Shown: one piece after another, positions 62,110 to 64,000 of the stretch
How the letters are laid out: every line of letters begins with the position of its first letter
Position numbering within the stretch: the stretch's first letter is position 1
The notes under the pieces: model-generated
What the model saw: only the letters and a program-made list of their open reading frames with translations
Told to the model about the DNA's origin: nothing
Database searches by the model: none
Source: Luscinia megarhynchos
Taxonomy: Eukaryota; Chordata; Aves; Passeriformes; Turdidae
Direction of reading: 5' to 3'
NCBI GenBank assembly: GCA_034336665.1
Contig: CM067566.1
Location: 19,202,330 to 19,266,329 of the forward strand
Length of the DNA: 64,000 nt
Program-made: the position numbers and the translations under genes

Positions 62110-63290
62110 GATATCAGGTTGGTCAATTAAGATCCAGCTTTCCTAAATCCATGATGGCTGGGCCTGATCCCCTGGTTGTCCTGTAGGTGCTGTGTGATAA
62201 GTAATGAAGTGTGGCTTGGCAACTCTTCCACCAGGTCCCTCAGTAGCCTCAAGTAATTCCCATTTGGCCTCACAAGCTTGTGAATGTCTAAATGACACAG
62301 CAGGTCATTAACTACGTTCACCTGGATTGCAGTGGGTCTGGTCTGCTCTCTCTCCCTGTCTACCAGCTCAGGCAACTGAGGACAGCTGGTCTTTCTGTTA
62401 AAAACTGAGACAAAGAAGGCATTAAGTGCCTAAGTCTTTTCAACATCCTTGTTACAATTCTTCCCCCTGAGGCCAATAAAGAATGAAGATTTTCCTTGGT
62501 CTTCTTTTTATTGTTACTGTATTTACAAAAACACATTTTATAACATTTTGTAGTAGTGCCATGATAGAATTCTAGCTGTGCTTTCACCTTTCTACTTTTC
62601 TCTCTATGTGACCTACCAACATATTTTTACTTTTCTTGAGTTGACTGCCCCTTTTTTCAAATATCATAAACTCTCTGTTTTTTTCCCGAGTTCCAGCAAA
62701 ACCTCCATGTTCAACCAGCTTGGTCTTCTTCCCTGACAGCTTGTCTTTTGACACATAAGGAAGGTCTGTTCCTGTATCTTTAAGATGTTCTTCTTAATGT
62801 CTGTCCAGATTTCCTGGACTCCCTTTTTAATTAAGTACAGTTTCTCAAGGGACTCTCCTGAACAGGCCAGTGTGCCCTCTGGAAGTCCAAGGTATAGCTT
62901 TTGTTGACACCCTTCCTTATTCCATCAAGAGTCAAAAACTATCATTTCTTGGTCACTGTGCTCAAGTTGGCATCTCACCACAGCATCTTCCACCAGCCTT
63001 TTTCTATTCATAAACAGCAAGTCCAGCTGGACATTGCCCCAGGTAAGCTCTCTCAGCAGCTGTGTCAGGAAGTTATCTTCCACACACTTCAGGAAACTCT
63101 TAGGCTGTCTACCCTCTGCTGTGTTAAGAGGCCACTGGGCATCTGGCAGGTTAAAGCCTCTCACAAGAGCAAGAGCTAGCAATCACGAAATTTCAGCCAG
63201 CCACCTACAGAATTCTTCATCTGCCTCTTCATCCTGGTTTTCATTGCCTATAACAGACTACCTCCAATTCTGTCTGCTTTGTAAGCCTGA
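62110..63290 (-). pseudogene. CR1 LINE ORF2 internal fragment: endonuclease end, linker and start of reverse transcriptase
   Basis: Read on minus from about 63290 to 62110, translations in changing frames follow the CR1 ORF2 order. First comes the apurinic-type endonuclease end, with RGFNLPDAQWPLNT and FLKCVEDNFLTQLLRELT at 63160-63045. Then comes the linker: DFRRA and VQEIW, QGRRPSWLN, KAQLEFYHGTTTKCYKMCF at about 62585-62530, and KKKTKENLHSLLASGGRIVT. Last is the start of the reverse transcriptase region, with NDLLCHLDIHKLVRPNG at about 62310-62260. The open frames at 62925-63182, 62360-62587 and 62127-62375 are its longest intact stretches. Stops and frame shifts make it non-functional. 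The catalytic core of the reverse transcriptase and the CR1 3' UTR are absent, unlike the usual 3'-anchored copies. Confidence 0.9.
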
Positions 63291-64000
63291 AATTGTTCCT
63301 TGTTTTCTTTGAAACTTTTCATCAATATTCTTTGAGTTGCAGACCTAATATTTGTTTCAGTGCATAAAATAAGGAATAGTGAGATTGAAAGTTAAGTAGA
63401 TGAAAAGAAATGCTGTACAACAGGCGAAAATTATCAGTTTTGAAGTCCAGGATATTTGACAGAAATGGATGAAGACATAATGTTCATAACTAAGTAATTA
63501 TGCAAATATATCTGTATTTGAATATTTAACTTGTAAGTAGATGAAAGCATCTTGGCTGTTTGTTTGGCAGCTCAGTTATCTCTATCACTTTTATAGTACT
63601 TCACATTGAAAGAGAATATCAGAACTATTTGTTGGTGTCTGTGTTTAATAGCACAAACAGCAAAGGTTCTCTCTCTACAGAAAGCCCAGAGCTGGCACTA
63701 GAGTCACTGCTCAGCTGTTATTTAGATGGCTCATTAATGTGTTAATATTTTAATTGAAAAGCCTGCGGGGTTTTCATTGCTTTAATTTGAATTTAGACAA
63801 TTTAGAAAGTTTTCATATTTTTTCCAAATATTTCCATCATTATTGGAGTAAAAAGATATTTAATCAATTTTTGTTTCCTCTTATACTTCGCTCTTGTTGA
63901 AATCCATCTACACATCTTAAAGTTTTTTCCAAAAAAAGAAGTATTGTTATCTCTGCTTACAGTTAGGGGAAGCAAGAAAGCCCTCAGCACAACCCCATCT
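63291..64000. other. No recognisable feature
   Basis: AT-rich sequence. Frames at 63560-63745 and 63802-63990 are unassigned. Confidence 0.55.

Overview
This window looks like a gene-poor, AT-rich stretch of a bird nuclear genome, either intergenic or inside a very long intron. The organism call rests on the repeats. There are at least nine chicken repeat 1 (CR1) LINE pieces, several ending in the CR1-type tail of ATTCTATG-like units, and several solo LTRs whose ends and internal blocks I recognise as common avian endogenous-retrovirus LTRs. CR1 and these LTRs together argue for a bird. The number of degraded solo LTRs would suit a songbird, but that is inference. I found no Alu, B1, L1 or MIR and no bacterial features such as operons or ribosome binding sites.

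No host protein-coding gene, tRNA, rRNA or known ncRNA could be supported. The longest open frames (120-172 codons) are explained by a microsatellite (266-766), CR1 (21418-21936), LTRs (11218-11571, 52636-53010) and a minisatellite (47429-47791), or have no recognisable protein.

Layout: 1-1000 holds a poly(A) run and a hexanucleotide microsatellite. 1005-1395 is an old LTR piece. 2425-3190 has two small CR1 tails. 5685-6350 is a CR1 3' part whose tail has expanded into a pentanucleotide array. 10960-11690 is a minus-strand LTR, followed by a CR1 tail at 11770-11897. 13380-14520 is an unidentified, less AT-rich block. 21450-22150 is the best CR1 copy, with the C-terminal coding end plus 3' UTR. 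24543-25091 is a probable LTR. 28055-28900 has a CR1 tail, a (GTTT)n array and an LTR piece. 31863-32506 and 40265-40798 are two solo LTRs of one family. 36097-36412 joins a 38-bp near-perfect palindrome to an LTR end. 41040-41640 is a decayed LTR-like block. 46105-46278 and 49838-49922 are CR1 tails. 47545-47804 is a minisatellite. 52637-53652 is a probable 1-kb LTR. 55540-56260 is a GC-richer block of unknown nature. 56566-57060 is a pyrimidine-rich microsatellite and a CR1 3' end. 62110-63290 is an internal CR1 ORF2 piece covering endonuclease and the start of reverse transcriptase. The rest is AT-rich sequence with no feature I can name.

Nothing here forms a working gene system. The most unusual signals are structural: the palindrome at 36097-36134, three other long perfect or near-perfect stems, the 66-78 bp minisatellite, a CR1 piece lacking its 3' end, and two blocks (13380-14520 and 55540-56260) whose composition differs from their surroundings and which I could not identify. 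All family assignments were made by eye against remembered consensus patterns, so boundaries are approximate.
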